This document shows positions 1-7,819 of a stretch of DNA of 38,958 bases, piece by piece (the stretch's first letter is position 1; each line of letters opens with the position of its first letter). The stretch is taken from the IMG/VR virus record IMGVR_UViG_3300033146_001483, positions 1 to 38,958 of that record. One strand, given 5' to 3'. The stretch is from a virus. Both the position numbers and the translations under genes were made by a program. The notes under the pieces are model-generated. The model saw only the letters and a program-made list of their open reading frames with translations. It was not told the origin of the DNA and searched no databases.

Positions 1-413
1 TAAAAGAAGTAGCAAGTTTAATTGGATGGGACGGGCAAAAAACACCATTAGGTAGGAAGTTATTACAAGACATTGGTGATGCTGGTAGAGATTACAACTC
101 GTATACTTGGGCATTGAAAGTGAGAGATGAAATACTTTCTATCCCATTTCCAGTTAATGTAGCAGTGATAAGTGATTGGCGTTATCTAAATGAGGCTGAA
201 ATGTTTGTAAGTGACCCTATTTTTAACGTTGTAACACTGCGTATCTCTGGAAGAAATGAGGCAATGTTATCATCGCTAGCAGAGCATTCATCTGAAACAT
301 CACTTACTGATGAGATGGAATATGATTTTGTAGTTGATAACTCAGGAAGTTTGGATGAGTTTGAAAAAGCCATTGCCAATATTGTTTTGGGCAGAATAGA
401 TGCGAAAGTATAA
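1..413 (+). CDS. Deoxynucleoside monophosphate kinase-like protein (5' truncated)
   Basis: The reading frame is open from base 3, so the true start lies left of the window; the TTG at 114 is only an internal codon. The visible part reads GRKLLQDIGDAGRD near its start, then NVAVISDWRYLNEAEMF, a conserved pattern of phage dNMP kinases (T4 gp1-like P-loop kinases) where an aspartate and arginine follow a beta strand. It ends with a 'DFVVDNSGSLDEFEKAI' type C-terminus, also typical of the family. The P-loop itself is outside the window. The likely role is phosphorylating dNMPs for phage DNA synthesis. It overlaps the next gene by 14 bases. The alternative is another adenylate-kinase-like NMP kinase. 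Confidence 0.72.
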   Translation, partial: KEVASLIGWDGQKTPLGRKLLQDIGDAGRDYNSYTWALKVRDEILSIPFPVNVAVISDWRYLNEAEMFVSDPIFNVVTLRISGRNEAMLSSLAEHSSETSLTDEMEYDFVVDNSGSLDEFEKAIANIVLGRIDAKV

Positions 414-687
414 TTATAAAATGTGTGTTATTCCGAAAAGTAAAATAAAAGGAAAGCATAGAGGAATAATTTCGCAAGAGAAGCTAACTAAAGCAGTAGA
501 ACAAGAAGTAAAAGTTATATTGGCTAAATATGGGGATATTTTTGAGCATGTTGAGATTGCGGAGGGGCACTATCCTCCGCTTTCTCCAAATATAAAATTA
601 GATTTGAAATTAGTAGAATCTAAAAATATTCCAAAATTTCATTTATTTTTCTTATATAAAGAAGAAAAACAGGAGAATATGGTATAA
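400..687 (+). CDS. Hypothetical protein, 95 aa
   Basis: I do not recognise this protein. It is basic and lysine-rich at the N-terminus (MRKYNYKMCVIPKSKIKGKH), followed by a probable amphipathic helix (EKLTKAVEQEVKVILAKYG) and a beta-rich second half; no membrane segment or signal peptide is seen. The ATG at 400 lies inside the end of the kinase gene and has no strong ribosome binding site. A second ATG at 421 is possible, with a weak GAAAG upstream. It sits between a nucleotide kinase and the sugar cassette, which does not settle its role. Confidence 0.5.
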   Translation: MRKYNYKMCVIPKSKIKGKHRGIISQEKLTKAVEQEVKVILAKYGDIFEHVEIAEGHYPPLSPNIKLDLKLVESKNIPKFHLFFLYKEEKQENMV

Positions 688-692
688 TTACT

Positions 693-1577
693 ATGATAAA
701 TAAACTAAAAAAAATTCAAGTTGGTATGGTTACTTATGGTAATTTAAAATACACTAAATTAACTTATAAATATTTAGTAAAGAATACTAGTATTCCAGTT
801 GAGTTGTTCGTTGTTGTCGGAAAGCCAAATGATTTTCAAACGATTGATTTTTTAAGACATCACAAAATACCATATACATATCATATAGTCAATAATGGGT
901 TTCCTTACTCTATTAATGACATTTATGATTATTTTTGGAGGGGAATACGTCCATCAGCTGATCCAATTATAATTATAGGGAATGATGTTATGCCTTTTCC
1001 AGGAGCTATTGATAAGTTAGTTGCTCATTATGATGTAAGTGGGTTTGATTGGATTAGTGGGGATCAACGATATACTGCTAGATCTTTTTGTGACAAATAC
1101 CCAGAAAAAAGTAATATGTTTACTAAAACATTTGGTGCAAAACATGATATTGATTATTCAGAAGTATTTGATTTTCATGGTAATGGTGGAGAACTGGTTG
1201 ACTTGAATACCTATAAAATTATAGGTGATTCACATAATCTGTGTTTATTTAGTAGACAGTTATTCAATAGGATTGGGTATGTAGACACTAATTACTTTCC
1301 AGCGTACTTTGAAGATAATGATTATGCTAGAAGGGCACAATTAGCTAAACTTAATATGGTACGTGTAGAGGATGCAAAGTATTTTCATTTCTGGAGTAGA
1401 ACTATCTATGAAGAGAATATGAAAAAAACAAATGATAAATATTTTCCATTAAATAAAAGGTATTACATTAGTAAGTGGGGTGGAGAGCCTGGAAATGAGA
1501 ATGTGCATTATAAGCATATTTGTATACCGAATAGAAAGAATGATAATAAAATTGTAACGCATTGGAGGAGTTTATGA
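693..1577 (+). CDS. Glycosyltransferase family 2-like protein
   Basis: GT-A fold glycosyltransferase of 294 aa. The N-terminus IQVGMVTYGNLKYTKLTYKYL resembles the nucleotide-sugar binding start of GT2 enzymes. GNDVMPFPGA near residue 97 takes the place of the metal-binding DXD strand. PAYFEDNDYARRAQLA near 206-221 is the ED-type acceptor and catalytic motif of GT2 family members, followed by a conserved HFWSRT segment. It is expected to transfer a sugar from a nucleotide donor. It is first in a tight run with another GT2, a nucleotidyltransferase, a methyltransferase and a DUF115-like protein. Its stop overlaps the next start as ATGA. Donor and acceptor cannot be read from sequence. Confidence 0.82.
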   Translation: MINKLKKIQVGMVTYGNLKYTKLTYKYLVKNTSIPVELFVVVGKPNDFQTIDFLRHHKIPYTYHIVNNGFPYSINDIYDYFWRGIRPSADPIIIIGNDVMPFPGAIDKLVAHYDVSGFDWISGDQRYTARSFCDKYPEKSNMFTKTFGAKHDIDYSEVFDFHGNGGELVDLNTYKIIGDSHNLCLFSRQLFNRIGYVDTNYFPAYFEDNDYARRAQLAKLNMVRVEDAKYFHFWSRTIYEENMKKTNDKYFPLNKRYYISKWGGEPGNENVHYKHICIPNRKNDNKIVTHWRSL

Positions 1578-2197
1578 GTTTAAGTATAATTATAGTTGGT
1601 ATTGATAATTGGGATAAGTTTACATTACCAGCAGTTTTATCTTTTAGGAAGTTCAATCCAAATACTAAAATAGTTGTGGTAGATGCGGCATCAAAAGTGC
1701 CATACCCTGATTGTGATTATTGTGATATACTAAGATTAAATAATAGTCCAAGTTATTCTTTTGCAATTAATGAAGGTGTGAAGTTTGCTGGAAATAGTGA
1801 TTGGTATTTAGTTTTAAATAATGATGTTGTTTCTTATGGAAAAATAGTTACAGGTAATTTAGATAGTGATGTTATTTATGGCAAACAAATAATTGAAGAG
1901 GCTGGACATAGATGGTTAGGTTTATGGATAGCTATGATTTCTAAGGAAACATTTAGTTCAGTTGGTAGATTTGATGAGAAGTTTCTTTTATGCGGATTTG
2001 AAGATGCTGACTTTTGCATTAGGGCTAAGGAACATGAGATAAATGTAGATTATTTTGATTTTCCAGTTAAACATTTTTGGGGCAAAACTAGATGGGGTAT
2101 TCCAAATTATAAACAAGTTAGGATGGATAATATAGATTATCTGGAAAAAAAGATAGGTGTTAGATTAGGAAAAAATTTGGTAGTGGTTCATGACTAA
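1574..2197 (+). CDS. Glycosyltransferase family 2-like protein
   Basis: Second GT2-type glycosyltransferase, 207 aa from the ATG at 1574. That start is chosen because GGAGGAG sits at 1564-1570 and forms an ATGA overlap with the previous stop; an in-frame TTG at 1562 would place the ribosome site inside the gene. Visible motifs are the N-terminal strand SLSIIIVGIDN, a VVDAAS strand, LVLNNDVV (the DXD-like metal site) and GFEDADFCIRAKEH (catalytic ED pair), then HFWGKTRW. The same HFW element occurs in the preceding gene, so the two may be paralogues acting in series on one glycan. The alternative is a rhamnosyltransferase-like GT2; the substrate is unknown. Confidence 0.82.
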   Translation: MSLSIIIVGIDNWDKFTLPAVLSFRKFNPNTKIVVVDAASKVPYPDCDYCDILRLNNSPSYSFAINEGVKFAGNSDWYLVLNNDVVSYGKIVTGNLDSDVIYGKQIIEEAGHRWLGLWIAMISKETFSSVGRFDEKFLLCGFEDADFCIRAKEHEINVDYFDFPVKHFWGKTRWGIPNYKQVRMDNIDYLEKKIGVRLGKNLVVVHD

Positions 2198-2867
2198 AAT
2201 GTTAGGTATAGTTCCAGCAGGAGGAAATTCCACAAGGTTTGGTGGAGTAATGAAAGAGATACTGCCGATAAAAAATAATTCTTCTGCTCTGTCTAGGTGT
2301 ATTAATTCTATGATAGTGGGTGGTGCTGATAGGGTAATTGTGTCATCTACTGAGTATAAAAAAGAACAGCATTTTAATGCACTTAGGCATAATATAGTTG
2401 ATGATGTATATAAAATTATACCTGGAAAATATTTTGGATTGTGGGATTGTATAGCTGATATAGCAACTAATAATAAAGCAGATAGTTATTTGTTTGCAAT
2501 GCCAGACACTGTGTTCCCAATTGATTTATTTCATAAGATGAGCATATGTGATTATCCAGTAGTTATGGGTGAATTCACTACTAATAAGCCAGAAAGATTT
2601 GGTGTGATGTTTAAGGGTAGTATTGTAGATAAAGAAACGTTACCTGTTGGAAATTATAGTGCTTGGGGAACTTGGATGTTTAACGCAGAAGCAATGGAAT
2701 TTTTCGTGAGTGAACTTTATAACCATATGAATTTTACACATGCTATAAATAGTGTTATATCTAAGTTTAATTTTACAAATGTTCATATAGAGTATTATTT
2801 TGATTTTGCTAATTTTAAAAGTTATAAGGAGTTTTTATGCAACCGTACATTAAAAAACATGGAGTAA
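2190..2867 (+). CDS. Nucleotidyltransferase (sugar-nucleotide or IspD-like fold)
   Basis: NTP transferase of 225 aa. The N-terminal signature VPAGGNSTRFGG, followed by KEILPI, is the glycine-rich NTP-binding loop and downstream lysine of the sugar-1-phosphate nucleotidyltransferase/IspD superfamily. AMPDTVFP near residue 100 matches the aspartate strand that binds Mg-NTP, and the EFTTNKPERFGVMFKG region suits the sugar-binding half. It probably activates a sugar (or alditol) phosphate for the adjacent glycosyltransferases. The start is ATG 2190, overlapping the previous gene by 8 bases; ATG 2199 is also possible. The C-terminus overlaps the methyltransferase by 31 bases, suggesting coupled translation. 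Confidence 0.75.
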   Translation: MTKMLGIVPAGGNSTRFGGVMKEILPIKNNSSALSRCINSMIVGGADRVIVSSTEYKKEQHFNALRHNIVDDVYKIIPGKYFGLWDCIADIATNNKADSYLFAMPDTVFPIDLFHKMSICDYPVVMGEFTTNKPERFGVMFKGSIVDKETLPVGNYSAWGTWMFNAEAMEFFVSELYNHMNFTHAINSVISKFNFTNVHIEYYFDFANFKSYKEFLCNRTLKNME

Positions 2868-3445
2868 GTAGGTTACAATTTAAATATTTTAATGATCAAG
2901 CAGTTCAGTGGTATGATCCACTAAAGTCATATACAAAGTTAGAATATGATTGGGTAGTTGATAATATAAATTTAAATGCTAAGGTAGTTTTTGATGTTGG
3001 GGCACATCATGGAAATTATGCAGTTGTTTTCAAAGGAGCTAAAAGTATAGTTTGCTTTGATATGGAGGCAGAATTTGAAAATTATATTTCTAGTAATTTA
3101 AAATTAAATAAAATTGCTAATTATGAAATTCATATAGCAACTCTTTCTGATAAATTAGTTGCATCTTCTTTAACTGATTTGAAACCAGATATTTATAAAA
3201 TTGATATTGAAGGAAGTGAATTTCAAGTACTTCCATTAGAGTTAGAATTAAATCCACAAGTAACTTATTGGATTATAGAGATACATCCGAGAGATGGTAT
3301 TGATAACTTAATAAAACTATTTATAAACAAAGAATATAAAATATTAAAAGTAGACAGAGAAAATTTAGTAGTGAGAGATTATATCATTGGGGAACCTTGG
3401 AAAAGTCATGCAACGGTGATAGCTATTGCTAAAGGAAGTTATTAA
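2837..3445 (+). CDS. FkbM-family SAM-dependent methyltransferase
   Basis: Methyltransferase of 202 aa. VVFDVGAHHGNYAVVF at residues 50-65 is SAM-binding motif I of FkbM-type enzymes. CFDMEAEFENYISSNLKLN carries the acidic motif II. KIDIEGSEFQVLP near 122-134 is the hallmark FkbM segment, followed by WIIEIHPRDG. FkbM enzymes commonly O-methylate sugars, and the position inside a glycosyltransferase run supports methylation of a glycan. AAGGAG precedes the ATG at 2837 inside the upstream gene. The stop overlaps the next start by one base (TAATG). Confidence 0.85.
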   Translation: MQPYIKKHGVSRLQFKYFNDQAVQWYDPLKSYTKLEYDWVVDNINLNAKVVFDVGAHHGNYAVVFKGAKSIVCFDMEAEFENYISSNLKLNKIANYEIHIATLSDKLVASSLTDLKPDIYKIDIEGSEFQVLPLELELNPQVTYWIIEIHPRDGIDNLIKLFINKEYKILKVDRENLVVRDYIIGEPWKSHATVIAIAKGSY

Positions 3446-4092
3446 TGAGAAATTATTTAAATAAACATCGGGGAGAAAAATGTTACATTGCTGCCAATGG
3501 ACCTAGCCTAAATGATATAAAGGGAGAATGGCTGTCCGATGGCATTGTTTTTGGTTTAAATCGGGGGTATTTAAAGGAAGACTTAGATATTAATTATCTT
3601 GTCGTAGTGAATGATCTAGTAGAGAAACAGTTCGGAACAGAAATAATGCGTGTAAACTGTTATGATGTTTTTTCTAATTCGCTTCCGAATTCAGTACAAC
3701 TTAAATGGACTTCGGACGTACCGTCATTTAACCCCACACCGACAACATCACCTTCTTGGCAAGGGCACACAGTAACATTTGTTGCTTTACAATTAGCATA
3801 TGAAATGGGATTTAAAGAAGTTTATATTGTTGGGCTAGATCATTTTTTTTCTTATAAAGAGTCGGAACGTGGTGGTAGGGGAGTAGTTACTAAGACAGTT
3901 GATGTTAATCACTTTGATCCTAATTATTTCGGAGCAGGCGTGCGATGGGATCCCGCAAACTTGAGAATGTCAGAAATAGCCTATAAGTTAGCGGACAATG
4001 CTTTTAGAAATGATGGGCGCAAAATTTATAATGCTAGTACTAGAACTGCGTTGCCAGATGGAATATTTGAACCTGTAAAACTTTGGGAGTAG
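3445..4092 (+). CDS. DUF115 / GT42 (sialyltransferase)-like protein
   Basis: This 215-aa protein begins with KCYIAANGPSLNDI, the nucleotide-binding loop shared by DUF115 (MptE-like) proteins and GT42 sialyltransferases. It continues with VFGLNRGYL and a central segment with T, S and H residues (PTTSPSWQGHTVTFVALQLA), then a conserved GFKEVYIVGLDHFF strand. Similar phage and bacterial proteins act in surface-glycan or CMP-sugar dependent steps. It closes the five-gene sugar cassette and ends three bases before the packaging genes. Which reaction it runs is an inference. Its base composition looks less AT-rich than its upstream neighbours, hinting at a separate origin. Confidence 0.68.
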   Translation: MRNYLNKHRGEKCYIAANGPSLNDIKGEWLSDGIVFGLNRGYLKEDLDINYLVVVNDLVEKQFGTEIMRVNCYDVFSNSLPNSVQLKWTSDVPSFNPTPTTSPSWQGHTVTFVALQLAYEMGFKEVYIVGLDHFFSYKESERGGRGVVTKTVDVNHFDPNYFGAGVRWDPANLRMSEIAYKLADNAFRNDGRKIYNASTRTALPDGIFEPVKLWE

Positions 4093-4094
4093 CT

Positions 4095-4790
4095 ATGGAA
4101 ATGTCGGAGTTAAGTGGTAAGCAGAAAAGGGCTAGGACTTTAGTTCAGTATAGAGATATGACCGATGAGCAATTTCTAGTGGCAATGGAGAAACAGAAGA
4201 GTAAGCCTAAAATAAAGAAGAAAGTATTTGATAAGTTTGAGAGGGAGATTGAAGCCAAATTAGATGAATTTTCTAAGGATTACGATTTATCTGACATGAA
4301 AATAAATGATAAGATGAGTTTGAGGGCTTTAATTCAAGCCGTTTTAACATTAGAAGATTATGAACAAAGGATGTACAAATATAGGGCGGAAAGTGAGAGT
4401 TTTGATAATATTCAAAATGTAAGAACATTAACAGAAGTCATGAAAACATTACGTAAGGATATTAGCTCAATACAAAATGATCTTAACATAACTAGAAAAA
4501 CAAGAAAGTCAGACAAAGACGTTTCAGTAATCGCTTTTATTGATGATCTAAAGGACAAAGCAAAGAGAACATATGCTGCCAAGATGAAGTATATTTATTG
4601 CCCAAATTGTGATATGTTACTTGGAACTATATGGACTCAATATGATAAGAAAGGTAAATTTCAGTTTGTATGTCAGAGACATTTACCAAATGGTAAGATT
4701 TGTGGCACTAAAGTTAATGTAACTCTTGAGCAATTAGAATCACTTGGTGGAACAAACAAACCTGATATAGTACCAGAGGCAATTAAATAA
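4095..4790 (+). CDS. Putative terminase small subunit with zinc-finger C-terminus
   Basis: 231 aa from the ATG at 4095, which has GGGAG at a good distance; an upstream in-frame TTG at 4083 is less likely. The first two thirds are highly charged and helical, suggesting coiled coil. The last third holds YCPNCDML...VCQRHLPNGKICG, a four-cysteine zinc-binding pattern. The only strong argument for TerS is position: it ends in a one-base overlap with terL, where small terminase subunits lie. TerS proteins recognise packaging sites, and a zinc finger would suit DNA binding. I do not see the usual helix-turn-helix. It could instead be another packaging or DNA-binding protein. Confidence 0.5.
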   Translation: MEMSELSGKQKRARTLVQYRDMTDEQFLVAMEKQKSKPKIKKKVFDKFEREIEAKLDEFSKDYDLSDMKINDKMSLRALIQAVLTLEDYEQRMYKYRAESESFDNIQNVRTLTEVMKTLRKDISSIQNDLNITRKTRKSDKDVSVIAFIDDLKDKAKRTYAAKMKYIYCPNCDMLLGTIWTQYDKKGKFQFVCQRHLPNGKICGTKVNVTLEQLESLGGTNKPDIVPEAIK

Positions 4791-6346
4791 TGGCAATTCG
4801 TTCTAAAGTAACTCAAGAAGATTTAATATTGTACGAGATATTGAGGAATCCAGTTCTAGGTCCAGAATTTATTTATAACTTCGACATTGACTCTGATTTT
4901 GATGATGAGTTTGAGTTTACTTGGTATCAAAAAGAGATGTTGTGCGACTTCAATTCATTTGTGTCAATAGCAACTGCGAGGGCAACGGGAAAAACCGTGA
5001 GCCTTATCTCAATGATATTGTGGATACTTGTGTTCGATGTATTTCCAGATGACTATATTTTATATACAGTGCCTAGTAAAGTTCACTTAGAGCCAGTGTT
5101 TACTGGACTGGTAAGAGCATTCAAAAGAAATTCTTTCCTTAAGAAGTTTATTACAGGATCAGGTGGCATTAATAGCTCTTCATTTAAGATTAGTCTTTTA
5201 AACGGAACGACTCTTTTGTGTCGCATTGCTGGACAATCTGGTACTGGTGCTAATCTCATTGGTCTGCATACACCGTTTATTTTATTAGATGAGGGAGGAT
5301 ATTTTCCTCACATGGCTTGGCAAGAAATGCAACCATCTTTGAATAAGTTCACATCTGGGTTTAGAGAATTAGTTGCTGGTGTTCCTACAGGACTTAGAGA
5401 AAAGAACGTTCTTTATCAAGCTGATATGGATAGTGATATTTATACTAAACATCGGGTATCGGCATATGATAATCCTAGATTCACTGACCAAGATATTACT
5501 GAAGCAATTGATCAGTACGGTGGTAAAGATACAGATGATTTTATTCACTATGTTTTGGGAGAACATGGTAAGCCAGTATTTGCAATCTTTGATCGTGGAA
5601 CAATGGCTATTGATAATTACCCAGTTATGAAATTAGCTATAAATGGAATGGAGACCAGAAATAAGTCAGACATTTTATCACAGATAAGGGCGTTTCCAGA
5701 AATAAAGAATCTTGGGCGGTATGAGTCTGTCCTAATAGGTATTGACTTGGGGTACACAGAGCCAACTGCTATATTAATAATAAGAGTGTCACCAGAGGGG
5801 ACAATGAAATTTCATGGTAGGATACAGTTAAATAAAGTTTCTTATCCAATACAGGAAGAAATTATAGACATCTTAGATGATAAATTTAACCCATCACTGA
5901 TGGGTATTGATAAAGGAAGCTCTGGTATGTCTCTTCTGCAGCATTTAATGGAAGATGAGAAATATAAGCATAAGATGTATAATAAAAGAATAATTCCTAT
6001 TGATTTTTCATCATCAGTATCAGTAGGTGTTGATGCAGATGGGAAGGAAATTAAAACTAAAACAAAGTCATTCACAACTTCGGTTCTCCAAGACTACACT
6101 AATAATCATAAAGTTGTGTATTCATCAACAGATATTGAGTTGGTAGCTGAGTTGGAAAGAATGACGTATACAAAATCTACTACAGGTCAAATTGTTTATA
6201 AAACAATGACACCTAATGGTGGTAAACGTGGTGAGGATCACTTCACAGCAGCTCTCTTGTGTGGTGTCGGCGCTTATTATTTAGAGAATGAAACACTTAC
6301 TTTAAGACAAGCAAAGCCTAAATTGATGAGAGCATCTTGGGTATAA
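4790..6346 (+). CDS. terL: Terminase large subunit
   Basis: DNA-packaging motor ATPase and nuclease, 518 aa. IATARATGKTV at residues 60-70 is the Walker A loop in its terminase form (arginine upstream of GKT). TPFILLDEGGYF at 161-172 is Walker B with the catalytic acidic pair. LVAGVPTG near 194-201 fits the coupling motif. The C-terminal RNase H-like nuclease is seen as LIGIDLGYTEPTA (first aspartate near 319), LMGIDKGSSG near 370 and GEDHFTAALL near 495. It works with the portal encoded next to it to fill the prohead. Length is normal for the family. The start overlaps the previous stop (TAATG), indicating coupling. Confidence 0.95.
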   Translation: MAIRSKVTQEDLILYEILRNPVLGPEFIYNFDIDSDFDDEFEFTWYQKEMLCDFNSFVSIATARATGKTVSLISMILWILVFDVFPDDYILYTVPSKVHLEPVFTGLVRAFKRNSFLKKFITGSGGINSSSFKISLLNGTTLLCRIAGQSGTGANLIGLHTPFILLDEGGYFPHMAWQEMQPSLNKFTSGFRELVAGVPTGLREKNVLYQADMDSDIYTKHRVSAYDNPRFTDQDITEAIDQYGGKDTDDFIHYVLGEHGKPVFAIFDRGTMAIDNYPVMKLAINGMETRNKSDILSQIRAFPEIKNLGRYESVLIGIDLGYTEPTAILIIRVSPEGTMKFHGRIQLNKVSYPIQEEIIDILDDKFNPSLMGIDKGSSGMSLLQHLMEDEKYKHKMYNKRIIPIDFSSSVSVGVDADGKEIKTKTKSFTTSVLQDYTNNHKVVYSSTDIELVAELERMTYTKSTTGQIVYKTMTPNGGKRGEDHFTAALLCGVGAYYLENETLTLRQAKPKLMRASWV

Positions 6347-6351
6347 AATAA

Positions 6352-7812
6352 ATGAGCAAAATGAAACATTTTTCAGCAGTAGCTTCTTTAACTGGGGAGA
6401 AAGGCAATCCTTGGTCGAAAGTCGATAAGGATTTGTCTGCTGATATTAGTAGTGATGACTACCAAGAGACTGTAAAGTTAATTAGATTTTTCTATAGAAC
6501 TGAGCCAATTGTATCTACTGTTATTGACAAATTAGTTGAAATCGGCACTGATGGTCTTATTATCTCTAAGAATAGGTTGTCGGACAATGAGCATAGGGCG
6601 TTTTTGTTTATTGAAGATCGACTTCTTATGTTTGCTGAAAAAATGGCACAGGAGTTCTTACTATCTGGTTTAGTAGTTCCTGAGGTTGGTTATATGACAA
6701 TTGATGGAGCTATAACTAAGTCATTTGGCCTAAAAAAGTATAATTCTCTGGTAGTTCCTGATTCAATGTTTGTTAGAGATCCTAGTTCTATTATTATAAA
6801 GCAATCTATTATCTCTGATAAACCATCATATTACGTTAAGATTCCAGATGATATGGTACAATTTATAGTAAATAAGGGTGTGTACGATGGAGATAAGGAA
6901 GATAAAGATCTCTATGCGGATATAAAGAGTATGTATCCAGAATTTGTTGCAGAAGTTCAAAAAGGAAACGATGAATTACTGCTTCAAAATAAACATATTT
7001 TAAGGAGAAAGTTTCTTCCAGATAATCCTTATCCAGTTCCATATATGGCGTCTACATTGGAAGCCCTACAACATAAGAGAAAAATGCGTGATATGGATTA
7101 TTCTCTTATGGATAAAATCATTACTGCTATTCTTCATGTAAAAGCGGGAAGTGACGAGTTTCCTATAACTGAATCTGAGGAAGATCAGGCGTTCTTAGAC
7201 GATTTGCGAAATCAACTCATGTTCAGAAATAGATCGAATGGAGATACTGAGAAGTTATTTCAACTTCTTACTTCTCATATTGTGGATATTAGCTGGATTT
7301 TTCCAGATAGTGAAATACTTTTAAATACTAATAAATATGAAGATATTAATCAAGAGATTTTATTTGGTTTGGGATTTCCACAATCATTAATTACTGGTGA
7401 GAATAAACGTAGTGGCGCTGGGGATATTGAAATGTCTCTCGTAAGCCCAATCAAGACGATGGAAAATTTTAGAAGAAGTATTCAACCAGTTCTTCAACAA
7501 ATTTGTTTTGATATGGCAGAGAAAAACAACATATCAAATGCACCAACTGTGAGATTCGCACCCATCAATTTACACAAATTCGGTGATTTTGTCGGTGCGT
7601 TATTTGAACTTTATGGTATTGCCGCTGTCAGTAGAACAACAGTTGCAAAATACTTAGGTCAAGATTTTGAAAGTGAAGTTGATAAGCTAGAGCTTGAAAA
7701 TGCCTTACTTGAGAGTAAAGGATTGCCTACATTTGGTGAAACTCCAAATAGTCGTAATCCAGAAATACCTAATGAGACAGATGTCACTGAACCTAAAAAA
7801 GAAGAGGAGTAG
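6352..7812 (+). CDS. Portal protein
   Basis: 486 aa. It lies directly after terL and before the head protease, the usual portal place. The N-terminal half has the pattern YQETVKLIRFFYRTEPIVSTVIDKLVEIG, followed by a long region with FAEKMAQEFLLSGLVVPEVGY. These match the 'wing' and early helices of phage portal proteins, where residues before the stem describe 'two transmembrane-like' hydrophobic strands. GFPQSLITGENKRSGAGDIEMSL (about residues 340-362, read in parts) resembles the crown-proximal helix and loop. The tail is acidic (TEPKKEEE). As a dodecamer it forms the DNA channel at one capsid vertex. Confidence 0.85.
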   Translation: MSKMKHFSAVASLTGEKGNPWSKVDKDLSADISSDDYQETVKLIRFFYRTEPIVSTVIDKLVEIGTDGLIISKNRLSDNEHRAFLFIEDRLLMFAEKMAQEFLLSGLVVPEVGYMTIDGAITKSFGLKKYNSLVVPDSMFVRDPSSIIIKQSIISDKPSYYVKIPDDMVQFIVNKGVYDGDKEDKDLYADIKSMYPEFVAEVQKGNDELLLQNKHILRRKFLPDNPYPVPYMASTLEALQHKRKMRDMDYSLMDKIITAILHVKAGSDEFPITESEEDQAFLDDLRNQLMFRNRSNGDTEKLFQLLTSHIVDISWIFPDSEILLNTNKYEDINQEILFGLGFPQSLITGENKRSGAGDIEMSLVSPIKTMENFRRSIQPVLQQICFDMAEKNNISNAPTVRFAPINLHKFGDFVGALFELYGIAAVSRTTVAKYLGQDFESEVDKLELENALLESKGLPTFGETPNSRNPEIPNETDVTEPKKEEE

Positions 7813-7819
7813 TAAATAA

